From: Cytospora piceicola
Taxonomy: Eukaryota; Ascomycota; Sordariomycetes; Diaporthales; Cytosporaceae
Assembly: GCA_023375675.1 (NCBI GenBank)
Contig: JALQBC010000022.1
Coordinates: 558,001 to 622,000 of the forward strand
Direction of reading: 5' to 3'
Length of the DNA stretch: 64,000 nucleotides
This document shows positions 29,981-40,345 of this stretch, piece by piece. The translations under genes were made by a program, and so were the position numbers. Below the pieces are notes generated by a model that made no database searches, had not been told where the DNA came from, and saw nothing but the letters and a program-made list of their open reading frames with translations. The first letter of the stretch is position 1, and each line of letters begins with the position of its first letter.

Positions 29981-32011
29981 ATGGCCCAAGAACGCTGGCA
30001 ATGGGAGAACAGCGCCGACCGCCAGATGAGAGATGTCGAGGTCGACGCCGCCCAGGGCTACAACCGACGGGCCTCCAACGAGGTTGAGCGCGTGCCGAGC
30101 GCATCTTCCGTCTCGACCGCCGCCTCATCCCACTCGGCGCATGGTCACCATAAAGAGGCCATGAGCCATGTGCCTACACACAACGACCTCGAGCGGAACC
30201 CCACCGTCCTCGACCGGATACAAACTGCCAGGAGCCAGCATTCGGCCACCGTCGGGTCCGCACGCTTGGGGAAGAGTAACACCAGGACTAGGGACTCCAA
30301 GAGGAGCTTGCCCCCCATGGGCGCCGGCAAGCCCTTGCCGCCGCTCATCGATACGGACGGCTATGTCGTGGAATTTGATGGGCCCGACGATCCTCTTATT
30401 GCTATGAATTGGTCTCTCAAGAAGAAGTAAGTCAATTGATCCCTGGGTGGGCGGTATCAGGAAATCACCATCTAACTAACATGTGTCGTTCTAGGTGCTG
30501 GACCGCTGCCATGCTTGGATATGTCACTTTGACATCCACCTTCACCTCGAGTATCTTCTCCCCTGCCACCTCTGCCATCGCCACCCAATTCAACGTGAGT
30601 TCGGAGGTCGGCATTCTGGGAGTGTCGTTCTATGTTATAGGCTTCGCCTTCGGACCAATCTTCTGGGCTCCTCTCTCCGAGCTGAGGGGTCGACCACTGC
30701 CTCTTTACATTTCCACGTTTGGCTTCTCCATTTTCACCATCGCCGTCGCCGTTGGCAAAGATCTGCAAACGGTCCTGATCTGTCGCTTCTTTGCTGGTTT
30801 CTGCGGTGCATGTCCTTTGGCCGTTGTAGCAGCAATCTTCTCGGACATCTTCAACAACGCGCACCGTGGCATTGCTATTACCATCTTCTCCATGGCCGTC
30901 TTCACGAGTCCCCTGGCGGCTCCGTTCATCGGCGGGTTCCTCGTCGAAAGCTATCTTGGCTGGCGCTGGACCATGTACATCACGAGCTTCATGGGTTTCT
31001 TGACCTTCGGGCTCGTCGTCCTCTTCCTCGACGAAACGTACTCGCCGCAGATCCTCATCAACAAGGCTGCTGTGATCCGCCGAAGGACAGGAAACCACTT
31101 CATCCACGCCAAGCAGGAAGAGGTCGAGATCGATTTAAGGGAACTGATCGACAAGAACTTCGCACGTCCCATGCGACTGCTGTTCCTGGAGCCCATCGTG
31201 CTCGCGCTTTCCATCTACATGTCCTTCGTCTATGGTATGTGCTCCCAAACCCTTCCAAGCTGCGCAAGGACGCGTTACTGACATGCCAAAACTAGGTATT
31301 CTCTACCTCTTCCTGACTGCGTATCCTCTTGTCTTTGAGGGAGTCCACCACATGAACAAGGGCATTGGTGGCCTTCCCTTCTTCGGCATGATCATTGGCC
31401 AGTTGATCGCGGGCGTTGTCGTGCTGGCCCAGCAGCCCTGGTACATGCGCAAGCTCGCCGCCAACAACGGGGTCCCGATCCCCGAGTGGCGGCTGCCGTC
31501 CGTCATCGGGGGCGGCGTCGCCTTCATGGGCGGCATCTTCTGGTTCGGGTGGTCGGGCTACAAGCCCGAGACCCACTGGATCGTGCCGACGCTCTCGGGC
31601 CTGCTCACCGGGTTCGGCCTCATGTCCATCTTCCTGCAGTCGCTCAACTACCTCGTCGACGCCTACCTCATGTTCGCCGCGTCCGCCATCGCCGGCAACA
31701 CCTTCATGCGCTCCCTCTGCGGCGGCGGCTTCCCCCTCTTCGCCACCTACATGTTCAACGGCATGGGCATCGAGTGGGCGTCCACCCTGCTCGGCTGCGT
31801 CGCCGGCTGCCTGGTGCCCATCCCCGTCGTCTTCTACCTCTACGGCCACCGCATCCGCGCCAAGAGCAAGCTCGCCCCCACCGACGTCCCCCAGGGCATG
31901 CAGGTGGAGGTCGACCGGGCGCAGACCCCCGACGAGAAGGCCGGCCAGCACGCCGCGCTCGCGGCCGCCGCGCCGAGGAGGTCCGGCGACACGGCCACCG
32001 AGTCCGTCTGA
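29981..32011 (+). CDS. MFS exporter, DHA1 family (polyamine/drug type)
   Basis: Exons 29981-30426, 30495-31234 and 31296-32011 give a 633-aa 12-span transporter. About 150 hydrophilic residues precede the first membrane span and end in GYVVEFDGPDDPLIAMNWSLKKK, a signature found before helix 1 of fungal drug:proton antiporters of the Tpo/Flr type. Inside the membrane domain, SELRGRPLPLYIS is the motif A region, FSPATSAIATQF lies after helix 1, APFIGGFLVES is the motif C region and LDETYSPQIL follows helix 6. Family members export polyamines, drugs or secondary metabolites across the plasma membrane. The tail after helix 12 is charged. GC content climbs within the last exon. The substrate cannot be told from sequence. 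Confidence 0.9.
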
Positions 32012-32612
32012 GTGCGGAGAGGGTGAGAGAGGAGAGGGAAAAGTGAGGGAGTGAACTTTTACGTATACCAAAGAACGAATGAGGGGCGCAGTCGCACGTG
32101 ACGGGAGTTCATGGACCATGACTTTACCAAACTGAGCGAACTGGTCGCTTCAGACTATGATATCCAACATTAGAGTACCTATAGATTAGGGACGGAAATT
32201 AGGAACGGCCTCCGGGTCGGGGCAGGACGGAACCTTGCTTGGGAAGTGGGATGCTCAGTCCATGAAGCATGATGAGATAGTAATGTATAAATCCAAAATT
32301 GAGAGACAAGAGGCACTGAATATCCCACGATTCATCGGTAACGGGTTCTTTCAATGCTGATAGTAGGTGACTTGCGAGTATCAAATTGACAGGTTTCTAA
32401 AAGGCCGGTTGAGTCATCCTGTCGCTTATAAATCACAGGGGACAAGGGCGTGTGAAACATGCAATGCTCTTCTGTTTGCAGTGTATATAGATAGTCATTA
32501 GGCGGGAGCAATCAGAAGCTGCTCACACCACAGTATCAGGAACAGCCATCCATTGTACTACAAAATCAACAGCCCCCTCCCCCTTCCTGCCCAGCCCCGC
32601 ACCCAAACAACC
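32012..32612. other. Intergenic region upstream of the GFA gene
   Basis: About 600 bases, moderately AT-rich, with no gene. It contains one TGAGTCA site (listed separately) and pyrimidine-rich sequence just before the start codon. Confidence 0.55.
32410..32416. promoter_or_regulatory. AP-1/Gcn4-like TGAGTCA motif
   Basis: A perfect TGAGTCA heptamer lies 197 bases before the GFA start codon. bZIP factors of the Gcn4 and AP-1 class bind this sequence, but a 7-mer also occurs by chance, so function is speculative. Confidence 0.25.
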
Positions 32613-33448
32613 ATGACCACCGAGGCCGCACCGGAGGCGCCCAAGCCAAGCCAGGCCTACGAGGCAGGATGCCACTGCGGCTACATCAAGTTCAGCGTGA
32701 CGCTGTCGCCGCCCCTGCCCGAGTACAAGCCCAAGAACTGTGACTGCTCTGCGTGCCGCCGCTTCGGCTACCTGCTCGTCTGTATGTATAACAAAGCAAA
32801 GCCCTTACGAGGCCTCCTCCCCCCCTCTCCAAGGCAACTGCTTTCTCCCCCCCCCCCCTCCTCCCCACCCAAAGAGGAGCCGGGGGAGGGGGAGGGGGTT
32901 ATGACAAGGTGATGGGACCAGTCTGGCTGACATGTAACTCATCTTACCCCACGCCCTTCAGACCCCGACCGCGAGAAGGTCCAGTGGCACGGCGACTCGG
33001 AGGCCCGCGTGTCGAGGTACCGCTTCAACACGAAGCAGAAGGACCAGATGTTCTGCCCCAAGTGCGGGGCGAGCCTGGGCATCGACTTCAGGGACTTCTA
33101 CAAGCCCAAGTTCGACGGCTTCGGGATCAGCGTGCGTTGTTTTTGTTTTTCTGCCTTGCCCCCGCTCCTGTCTTCCTTCTTCGTGGCTTTCACCCACCCC
33201 CTCCCCCCCTTTTCCAAACCGACACCTTCCTCCAACTCCTGGGGTGACGGAGGGGGGTGGGCGGCGCTGGGCTTGGTCAGGGCCGGCAGTTCTGACCCTT
33301 TTCTTTCCAGGTCCGCACTTTCAACGGCATCGATCTCGACTCCTTGGAGTATGACAAGTTCAACGGGTCGAATAAAGTCGAGCCAGCGGGCGACTTGTCC
33401 GGAATGTGGCATGATCAAGGTGCAGAGACGGTGACCAAGACAGCCTGA
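32613..33448 (+). CDS. GFA/CENP-V-type zinc-binding protein
   Basis: Exons 32613-32781, 32962-33131 and 33311-33448 encode 158 residues of the glutathione-dependent formaldehyde-activating enzyme (Gfa)/CENP-V fold. The zinc-ligand pattern is complete: C20-x-C22 in GCHCGYIKF, C43-x-C45-x2-C48 in CDCSACRRFG and C88-x2-C91 in FCPKCGAS. The RTFNGIDLDSLEYDKFNGS segment and a Trp-His near the end are typical of fungal members. Some members condense formaldehyde with glutathione, but most fungal paralogues are uncharacterised, so that reaction is family inference. Introns of about 180 bp are long for this window and are pyrimidine-rich. The gene ends 175 bases from the convergent trpE stop codon. 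Confidence 0.9.
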
Positions 33449-33623
33449 TCGGGGGTCGGTTCCGTATGGGGAAAGCCGAGGTCTAGCTATCCACTTGTCA
33501 CGAGCGAGGCGGTATTGCTAAGTAGTGGAAAACCAGTTATATTGCTCGCGTTACACATGTTTCTGGGAATGTCTATGAACAGAAAGGCAATGGCCTTTGA
33601 TCAGCGCCGGTGATCCAGCTCGC

Positions 33624-35475
33624 TCAGTTCGAGTCCTTAGCTTGACGCCTCGCGTATAGCTTCTCAGCAGACGTGATGCATTGCATGTTGGCACCAAGTT
33701 TGTTCTAAGGGTAAGTGTCAGAGTCGAGTTTATTTGGACGGAGGATGCATATTGGGGGGAGTGGGGTTGACAACGAGCGCCATGTTGAGCATGTGTGGAT
33801 GGATTGGGGGATTGACCAGGTGATTTGAGGCAAGTCGGTCACTTTAGTCTTGTAATATCAGGGCTCACTTACCAGAGTTTCCACATACTCGTCGTACGGG
33901 TCGGAGTCGAAGACGATGCCACCTCCTGCAAAAAAAATGTGTAAGTATTTCCTGCCGTGCTTTGAAGTAGCCTGGGTGGTAGCAACTTACCAGCCTGGAG
34001 ATAAGCCACTCCGTCCTTGGTCACCATCGTACGGAGAGCAATGCACGTGTCCATCGCACCCTCCTTCTCCTCGCCGGCAACAGTCACGCTGCCATAACCA
34101 AAGTACCCCACCGCGCCGGCATAGACGCCCCGCTTCTCCTGCTCGAGCTCGGCGATCAGCCCCATGGCCTTGACCTTGGGGGCGCCGGACACGGTGCCGG
34201 CCGGGAAGATGGACCGGAAGGCGTCGAAGCGCGTCTTGTCCGGGCGGAGCACGCCCGAGACCTGGGAGACGAGGTGCTGGACGTGCGAGAACTTCTCGAC
34301 CACCATCAGCCTGTCCACCCGCGTCTCCAGCGGCTCGCAGACGCGCGTGACGTCGTTCCGGGCCAGGTCGACCAGCATGACGTGCTCCGCGCGGTCCTTG
34401 AGGGAGTTGGCCAGCTCGTTCGCCAGGGCCTCGTCCTCCTCGGGCGTCTTGCCCCGCTTGACGGTGCCGGCGATGGGGTGCGTGATGACCCGGCCTGCCT
34501 CTGACTTGACGAGCAGCTCTGGGGAGGCGCCGACGATCTGGAAGTCTCCGTTGTCGATGAAGAAGAGGTATGGCGAGGGGTTGACAGTCCGGAGGTGTCT
34601 ATAGATGTTGAAGGGGTGAAGGTCTGTAGGGCGGGCAAAGCGTTGTGAAGGCACGGCCTGGATAATGTCACCCATGACGATGTGCTTCTTCAGGTTCTTG
34701 ACATGTCCCTCGTACCCATCCTGGCCGATGTTGGACTTGTACTCCTTGCCCAGCTGGATTGGCTTCTGCTCTGGCAAGGGGATCTCAGGAGAGTTGAGAA
34801 CATCAATAAGGTCCTCAATAATCTTGGTCGCCTTGACGTACTCGGCCTCAATGTCATCTGGGTTCTCCGGGACCCTGAGATACGTGATGACCTTGATGAC
34901 GCCGAAGAAGCGATCGAACGCTATTATGGTGTCGTAGAACTGGAAGAGTGATTCGGGGATCTGAAGCACATCCTTCATAGGTCGAGCCGACTTGGGCTCA
35001 AAATACCTGAGAACTCATGTCAACGACCCTTTCTCCATGAACGGAGAGTGACTACCAACCTGACACAGTCGTATCCTATGTAACCAATAGCACCTCCCGT
35101 CAGAGGAGGCAACTTCAGGTCCGGTACATCCGCAACAACGAACTCGGCGAGCGCCTTCTCCAGCGCAGGGATGGGGTCACAGGACTCCCCATGGCCCTCA
35201 CCCGTCTTCAGGATCTTCCTGGGACCAGCACCGACAAAGCTGTAACGGCCGACCTGCTCGGAGGCTGCTGACTCAAAGAGGACGGAGTAGGGTGACTTGG
35301 TGTGGGCAACGACCTTCAGGTAAGCCGCCGACGGCGTGATCAGGTCTGAGGATATCTGGCCATACAGCGGGACCAGGTTGGGTTTCTTGGGTCCCTGCTG
35401 CTTGGACAGCACGTCCTTCACCGTCTCAAGCGACGGGACGATTTGGTCCTGGAAGGATGTGTTATTTTGAGCCAT
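33624..35475 (-). CDS. trpE: Anthranilate synthase component I
   Basis: Four exons (35475-35060, 35006-33991, 33925-33873, 33704-33624) give 521 residues, the normal length. The enzyme converts chorismate, with ammonia from the glutamine amidotransferase partner, to anthranilate, the first step of tryptophan synthesis. The N-terminal domain has PLYGQISSDLITPSAAYLK and the SFVGAGPRK region. The chorismate-binding domain has IQAVPSQRF, SPELLVK, HPIAGTVKRG, LVDLARNDV, FPAGTVSGAPK and GAVGYFGYG. The 81-nt last exon restores the conserved end NKLGANMQCITSAEKLYARR, beyond a 168-bp intron. The start is uncertain: ATG 35475 has good context, but a GTAAGT...CTTCCAG intron (35510-35449) could join an upstream ATG at 35522 (MSGA) to residue DQIVPSL. 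Confidence 0.95.
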
Positions 35476-35998
35476 TGTTACAGATGAAGAAATATTTAGG
35501 AAGTACTTACGGCACCACTCATGATTTCGATCGGGAAAAACGGGTCTTTGGGTGAGTCCTCACTGAACTGATATCGCGAGTAGTGGGTTCTTGGCTGACT
35601 CACGTCCTTCTCACTATTGCTTCGTCTGTCGTTTGAAAAGTCGATGTTCAGCCTCAATCTTGCAGGGGTCGTGAGCGTTTCAGGCCCGCTCATTATTCAG
35701 GTAAAGTGGGGTACAAAGCAGTGAACCCAGGGACCTCGGGAAGTTTTTGGAGGGGTTATGGGAGCCCTTTTGGGAGTACCCTAGGTAGATAATGGATCTT
35801 GGTTGTATCGAGTATCACAATGGGACCTCGGGAGCCAGTACGGAGGGATAACCTGCACTCGTCATGCTCCTCGTTTGGTAAAGGAGATGTCATCTTCAGG
35901 AGTCATCCGTCATCGTGATTATGTGCTTCAGTGTTGTGTAGTATTCTGTTACATGTAGTCATAAATCATTCTGTTTCTCTCCGCAGGAGCTTCACCCT
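35476..35998. promoter_or_regulatory. trpE promoter region
   Basis: 523 bases between trpE and the next minus-strand gene's 3' end. It carries the TGACTCA site at 35596-35602 and a CCTAGGTA motif near 35779. An ORF from 35693 that reads into MSGA spans this area, but the regulatory site inside it favours promoter over coding. Confidence 0.5.
35596..35602. promoter_or_regulatory. TGACTCA cross-pathway-control element (Gcn4/CPC1 type)
   Basis: A perfect TGACTCA lies 121 bases before ATG 35475 (74 before ATG 35522) of an amino-acid biosynthetic gene. This is the consensus site of the general amino-acid control bZIP factor, Gcn4 in yeast and CPC1/CpcA in filamentous fungi. Gene function and position both fit. 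Confidence 0.6.
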
Positions 35999-36600
35999 CT
36001 AGCTCTCGATGGCCAGCGCCTTGACACCAACCAGCCTGGCATTCGCGCCCTCACCCTGCCTTGTCACCACAAAGTATTCTACCCTCGCCTTGTCCTTGAC
36101 AATGCGGTATACCCGGACGTCGTTCCCCTTGCCAGCCTTCCTCACGGCATCGATGACTTCCTTGTACTGCCCGTTGCTGTCCCAGTCGATCGGGTCCAAG
36201 ATCTCGACCTCGGCCTTTGAGGGGTCCCAATGCTCGACTAACCTGGCGATCTCCTCTGCAAGGGGATAAAGTCAGTCAGAAAACGTCCATATAAGCATCA
36301 GGATAGGTGGAGGCTAGGGGCCACAGTGGAACGCCACAGCAAAGAGAAGTGGGACATACCCTCATCCGGCAGACCTTCCCCCTTCTGCCAGGCCAGCGAC
36401 ACAGGCACAAACGGCTCGTCCGCGTCAGAAACGTAAAACGCATCTTGCGTGGCCGCCACCAGCGGCTGTGGTATCTCTGCACCGTGGTCCGCGGCCTTGA
36501 GCTCCTTCTTTCCCTTGCTCTGTTGTGCCGAGACGGAGCCCTGGTTCGGGTCCTCGTTGGCCTTGTTCAGGAAGTCCATGTAATCGCTGTCTGAAGCCAT
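35999..36600 (-). CDS. Small conserved fungal protein of unknown function
   Basis: Exons 36600-36360 and 36255-35999 (intron 104 bp, GTATGT...TTGCAG) encode 165 residues. The N-terminus is MASDSDYMDFLNKANEDPNQ, followed by a Lys/Gln-rich linker, a DAFYVSDADEPFVPVSLAW motif, LPDE-EEIARLVEHWD across the splice, and a compact C-terminal alpha/beta part (YKEVIDAVRKAGKGNDVRVY, ARVEYFVVTRQ). I recognise this as a conserved ascomycete hypothetical but not its function. The frame also runs upstream to ATG 36870, adding 90 Arg/Ser/Thr-rich residues that look like a mitochondrial presequence, or simply leader. It lies head-to-tail upstream of trpE. Confidence 0.75.
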
Positions 36601-37444
36601 TCTCGTAGATTTGGTCAGGGTTCTTCGGAACAGGCCTTTTGCGGTAGGGCTGGACGTGGTCGTGTGTATCAGGCCGGCGCTCTTGGTCGTGGTATGCGGT
36701 CGTTGAGGCTGAGGCTGCGGTTGTTGCTTGCGGTGACTATTGGCGACTTTCGAGTAATGCAATCGGGAGTAGCAAGCAAGGTTGCTAGTGACTGCGGAAG
36801 TGACTGTGGTTTTGTGGATTGTGACCAGAAGAGCGACCGCCTGTCTTGGTTTGACCGAAATGATGACCATTTGTTGTTGGTGGGAGGAGGCGAACTGGAG
36901 AGATCGTAGGAGCTCCTCGGGTATGACGCAACTTCAGGGCCTTGCATATACCTAAATACTGTGGAAGTAGCGCCAAAGAAACCTGGACTTACCGCCTGGC
37001 GTGATCTACTACAACGACAGAATTTCACCTACTGGATGACTTGTGAAGAGCAGTTTCGAAGGGACCATCCCGGTCCTAATATCAGAATGTTCAAAAACAT
37101 GTGTTTGAGGCATACAGTAGATGGTCGTAATGGTTTATGATTTTTCTCTCTACTTCTCTAGAATAGGTGGTGGTCACAACATCGTCTTCCCGGCAAGCAC
37201 TCCGAACTTCACTCGGACGAGCACGGAACAGAGGCAAAGTCAAGTGGTGGTGGTATCATTGATTTCATGAGTTCATTTTTCACGATTTTGTTTCCACTGA
37301 CGCCAGTGTGGGGGGAGCTGATCGTGAACCGTTTTGATTTTGCCCCTATTCAGCTTCTATTGAGCCTGAATAACCATTACCAACCCATCCATGCAGAAAA
37401 GCAGAAGCCATGACACCATGCCGTTGCAAATAAGAAGCAGAAAC
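36601..37444. other. Intergenic region
   Basis: About 840 bases between the small conserved gene and the RPL3 stop codon. The first 270 bases are an open extension of the upstream frame (to ATG 36870). The rest has no gene-like feature and presumably includes the RPL3 3' UTR. Confidence 0.55.
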
Positions 37445-38821
37445 TTAAGCGCTGGCGACATCCTTCTTGAGGAGACCCTGGTACTGCTTCTTCTCGGCGG
37501 GAGTCTGGAAAGCACCGTGTCCGAACTCGGACGAGGTGTCGATCCACTTGAGCTCGACCTTCTCGAGAGCCTTCCTGGAGGTGTGGGTGAACATGGACTT
37601 GCGGAGAGTCATGACACGCTTCTTGGTACCGGGGATGGAGCCCTTGACCATGACGAAGTCGTTGTTGATCTCACCGTAGCGGACGAAGCCACCGAGACTA
37701 ATCGATGTCAGTGAATTTGTCTTCTCGAAAACCAGGTTTCTGGACAGAACTTACGGGGTGATCGTCTTCTTGGTAACATCGACCTCAGTGGAGGCGTTGT
37801 CATCAGCCTCGCCACTGCCGATCCTGTAGACCTTGTGGTTGACGGAGGTACGGTGGTGGTATCCCATCTGACCAGCACGGGCAACAGTCCACTGGACGTG
37901 GGACGGGTGCCAGGCACCGATACAAGCGACCTTACGGAGACCCTTGTGTGTCTTACGCGGCAGCTTCTTGGTACCCCAACGGGCGGTGACACCGGCGTAA
38001 CCGTGACCCTTGGTGACAGCGATAACGTCGATCATCTCGTCCTGCTCGAAGATAGAGTCGACGGAGAAGGGCTTCTCGAAGAGACCCTGGCCGAACTCAA
38101 CCTTGTCGGCAACGGAGCCACCGTTGACCTGGATCTCCATGAGGTGGGCCTTCTTCTGCTTGAGAGGAGTCTTGCGGATCTGGGTGTGGGCGAGGACACG
38201 GACGACGGTGCAGTACTTCTTGATGCGCTCGAGCTCACGGTTGATGGAGGCGCCGTTGTTCTCGGAGTGCTTCTTGGCGTACTTGGTGAAAGCCTTCTTC
38301 TTGGACTTGTACCAGTTCTTGTAGAATCGTCGCTTGATCTCGTCGCTCAAGTGCTCAGCCCAGACGGTAGAGAGGGATCGCAGGCCACGGGGGGTTTCGA
38401 TGTAACCAACCAGACCAACAACGATCATCTAAGTAAGATGTTAGCCATTGACTCAATTGCCAAGCGGGCTGCATTGTTCGTACAGGTGGTGTGTCAATGA
38501 CAGTGACGGCCTCAACAACCTCCTTCTTGTGGGACTTCGCGCCAGGACGGTCGAGGTCGCGGACAATGGTGGTCATACCAGCCTTGTAGCCCATGGTAGC
38601 CGTCAGGTGGACGGGCTTCTTGGGGTCGTCCTTGGGGAAGCTGAGATGAAATTTCTTTTATCAGCAAACGGCTTCATGACGATCTTGCGATCGATTGGGT
38701 TCTGGGGATTAGGATTTCGTTGCACTTACGACTTCACCTTACCACGGTGACGGGCAGCCCTCTTGCGGGGCAGGTAGGCCAGAGAGCCATGGCGAGGGGC
38801 CTCAAACTTACGGTGCGACAT
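37445..38821 (-). CDS. RPL3: 60S ribosomal protein L3 (uL3)
   Basis: Four exons (38821-38730, 38640-38484, 38428-37755, 37697-37445) encode 391 residues, the standard eukaryotic L3 length. L3 sits near the peptidyl-transferase centre and takes part early in large-subunit assembly. Diagnostic sequence includes [68 protein letters not shown], the [20 protein letters not shown] loop that reaches the catalytic centre, and the end [17 protein letters not shown]. Three short introns (89, 55 and 57 bp) crowd the 5' half plus one near the 3' end. Codon use is strongly biased, as expected for a highly expressed gene. Confidence 0.98.
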
Positions 38822-40012
38822 GTTGGCTCACTTGGAGGACTTGTCGCGATAATTGTCGGTAGAGGGTTGGTGGTTGGTTAACGAGGGAAGTCGTTCGCAC
38901 CGGCTGTAAAGAAAAGTTCAAAGTTCGCGGACTTTGGTGTGGAAACAGTGGGTCTAGTCACGTGTACGGGTTGAAATTTTGAATTGGAGCGAAGGTCTAG
39001 AGCTACGGCCACCTCCGGATCAGCCAGCTGTTAGCCAGCTGGTGCTGGACGCTGACACTTTGACAAGTGGACCCCGCTTTCCTCGTCCAACATTATGATT
39101 GAATGTCATGGCTGCCGCCTACCAAGTACTACGGAATACGGAGGTATAGAAATGCACGATACCACCACATGGAGAGCGTTTCAATGCCCAAATGCCTCGT
39201 CGGTTCACACGTAGGTATGTCTCTACCAGTTTATCACCATGACTCTCAGTTGGGCAAGTCTGTGAAATCATTGCATGAAGTTCCTTTTGCCCCGAGGCAT
39301 CGTGTCTGTTCCCTGGTACAGTGAGCATCGCCTGTCAACACCCACGTGCATGCTGCAACCACGGTCTCTTTCTCTCTGCCTTAAAGGTGACGCAATGCCA
39401 TAGTTCATGATGGTATTGGCCGCGTTGTCTCCGATGATATGATCCATCTTACTTCTCAAAGCGGAGCACACAGCCGCAAGCCAACCTGGGGTCTCGTGGC
39501 CAGCGATCTATTTTCGATGTGAGGAAGCCAGTGAGAAGGTAAGGCGGGCCGGAGAGCGACCTCGGGAAGCCGAGACCAGTCAACCTCCGCTGCAGGGCTA
39601 CTTGAGGATCGGGACAAACAGCAGTAAACGACCATTGCTGATGGGAGTCTTCTTAAGAGTGTCTGCCCTTGAGTTCTTGTATGACACCGCTCCCTATCGG
39701 ATCAGTTGTGTCGTGTTGTGTCGTGCTGTATGGTGTCGTGTCGTGGTGGCATGGCATCGACCTCAGACACGAACACGCTGCACATACAGACATACAGGAT
39801 GTCTCAGTGTAATGTGCACGTTCCACGAGCCTGATAAGAGTAACGGCGGATCGGATGGATACATTAGCGACATGTCGGTGTCTTTTCGGCTGGCATGCAG
39901 GCATGCAGGCATGTCGCCCGGCCACCGTTGGGTTACAGTACCTCCGTAACTCGTTCGAGTAAATTTGATCGGGGGCGATCGTGTTTGAAATGAACGGAGC
40001 TTCGGCGCATAT

Positions 40013-40345
40013 CACTGTCACCGGCAATCAAGGAGGCCGAAAGTTTGGTATGGTGCACGGTCCAGGCATGTTTTGATCTGACTTAGTCCTATAGTAAAAA
40101 TAGTAAGAGTTTTACACGAAGGCTAACCTTCAGGATATCGAGAATTTCCAACCACGTCCAAAACTAATACTGTTAGTATAATAATATAGCCTTAAGCAAG
40201 GTAAACATAGTAGTATTAATATTTTCTATTTTTTATAAGCTTTGATATCGTAGGTTGGCTAGAAAGCTGTAAATTAACGTGGGACACGCCTGGACCGTGC
40301 ACCATAACCTAGGTAGGTTTCGGCCTCCTTGATTGCCGGTGACAG
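40013..40345. mobile_element. MITE-like element with nested terminal inverted repeats
   Basis: A segment of about 333 bp is bounded by long inverted repeats. The outer arm 40015-40042 is a perfect 28-bp inverse match to 40318-40345. The inner arm 40049-40070 matches 40285-40306 over 22 bp with one mismatch. The arms are separated by 6 bp on the left (40043-40048) and by 11 bp on the right (40307-40317), and the right spacer contains CCTAGGTAGG. The interior is AT-rich and has no ORF. CATAT occurs on both flanks (40008-40012 and 40346-40350) and may be a target-site duplication, although two extra bases separate it from the left arm. This is the form of a non-autonomous DNA transposon. No second copy was seen in the window. 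Confidence 0.7.
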
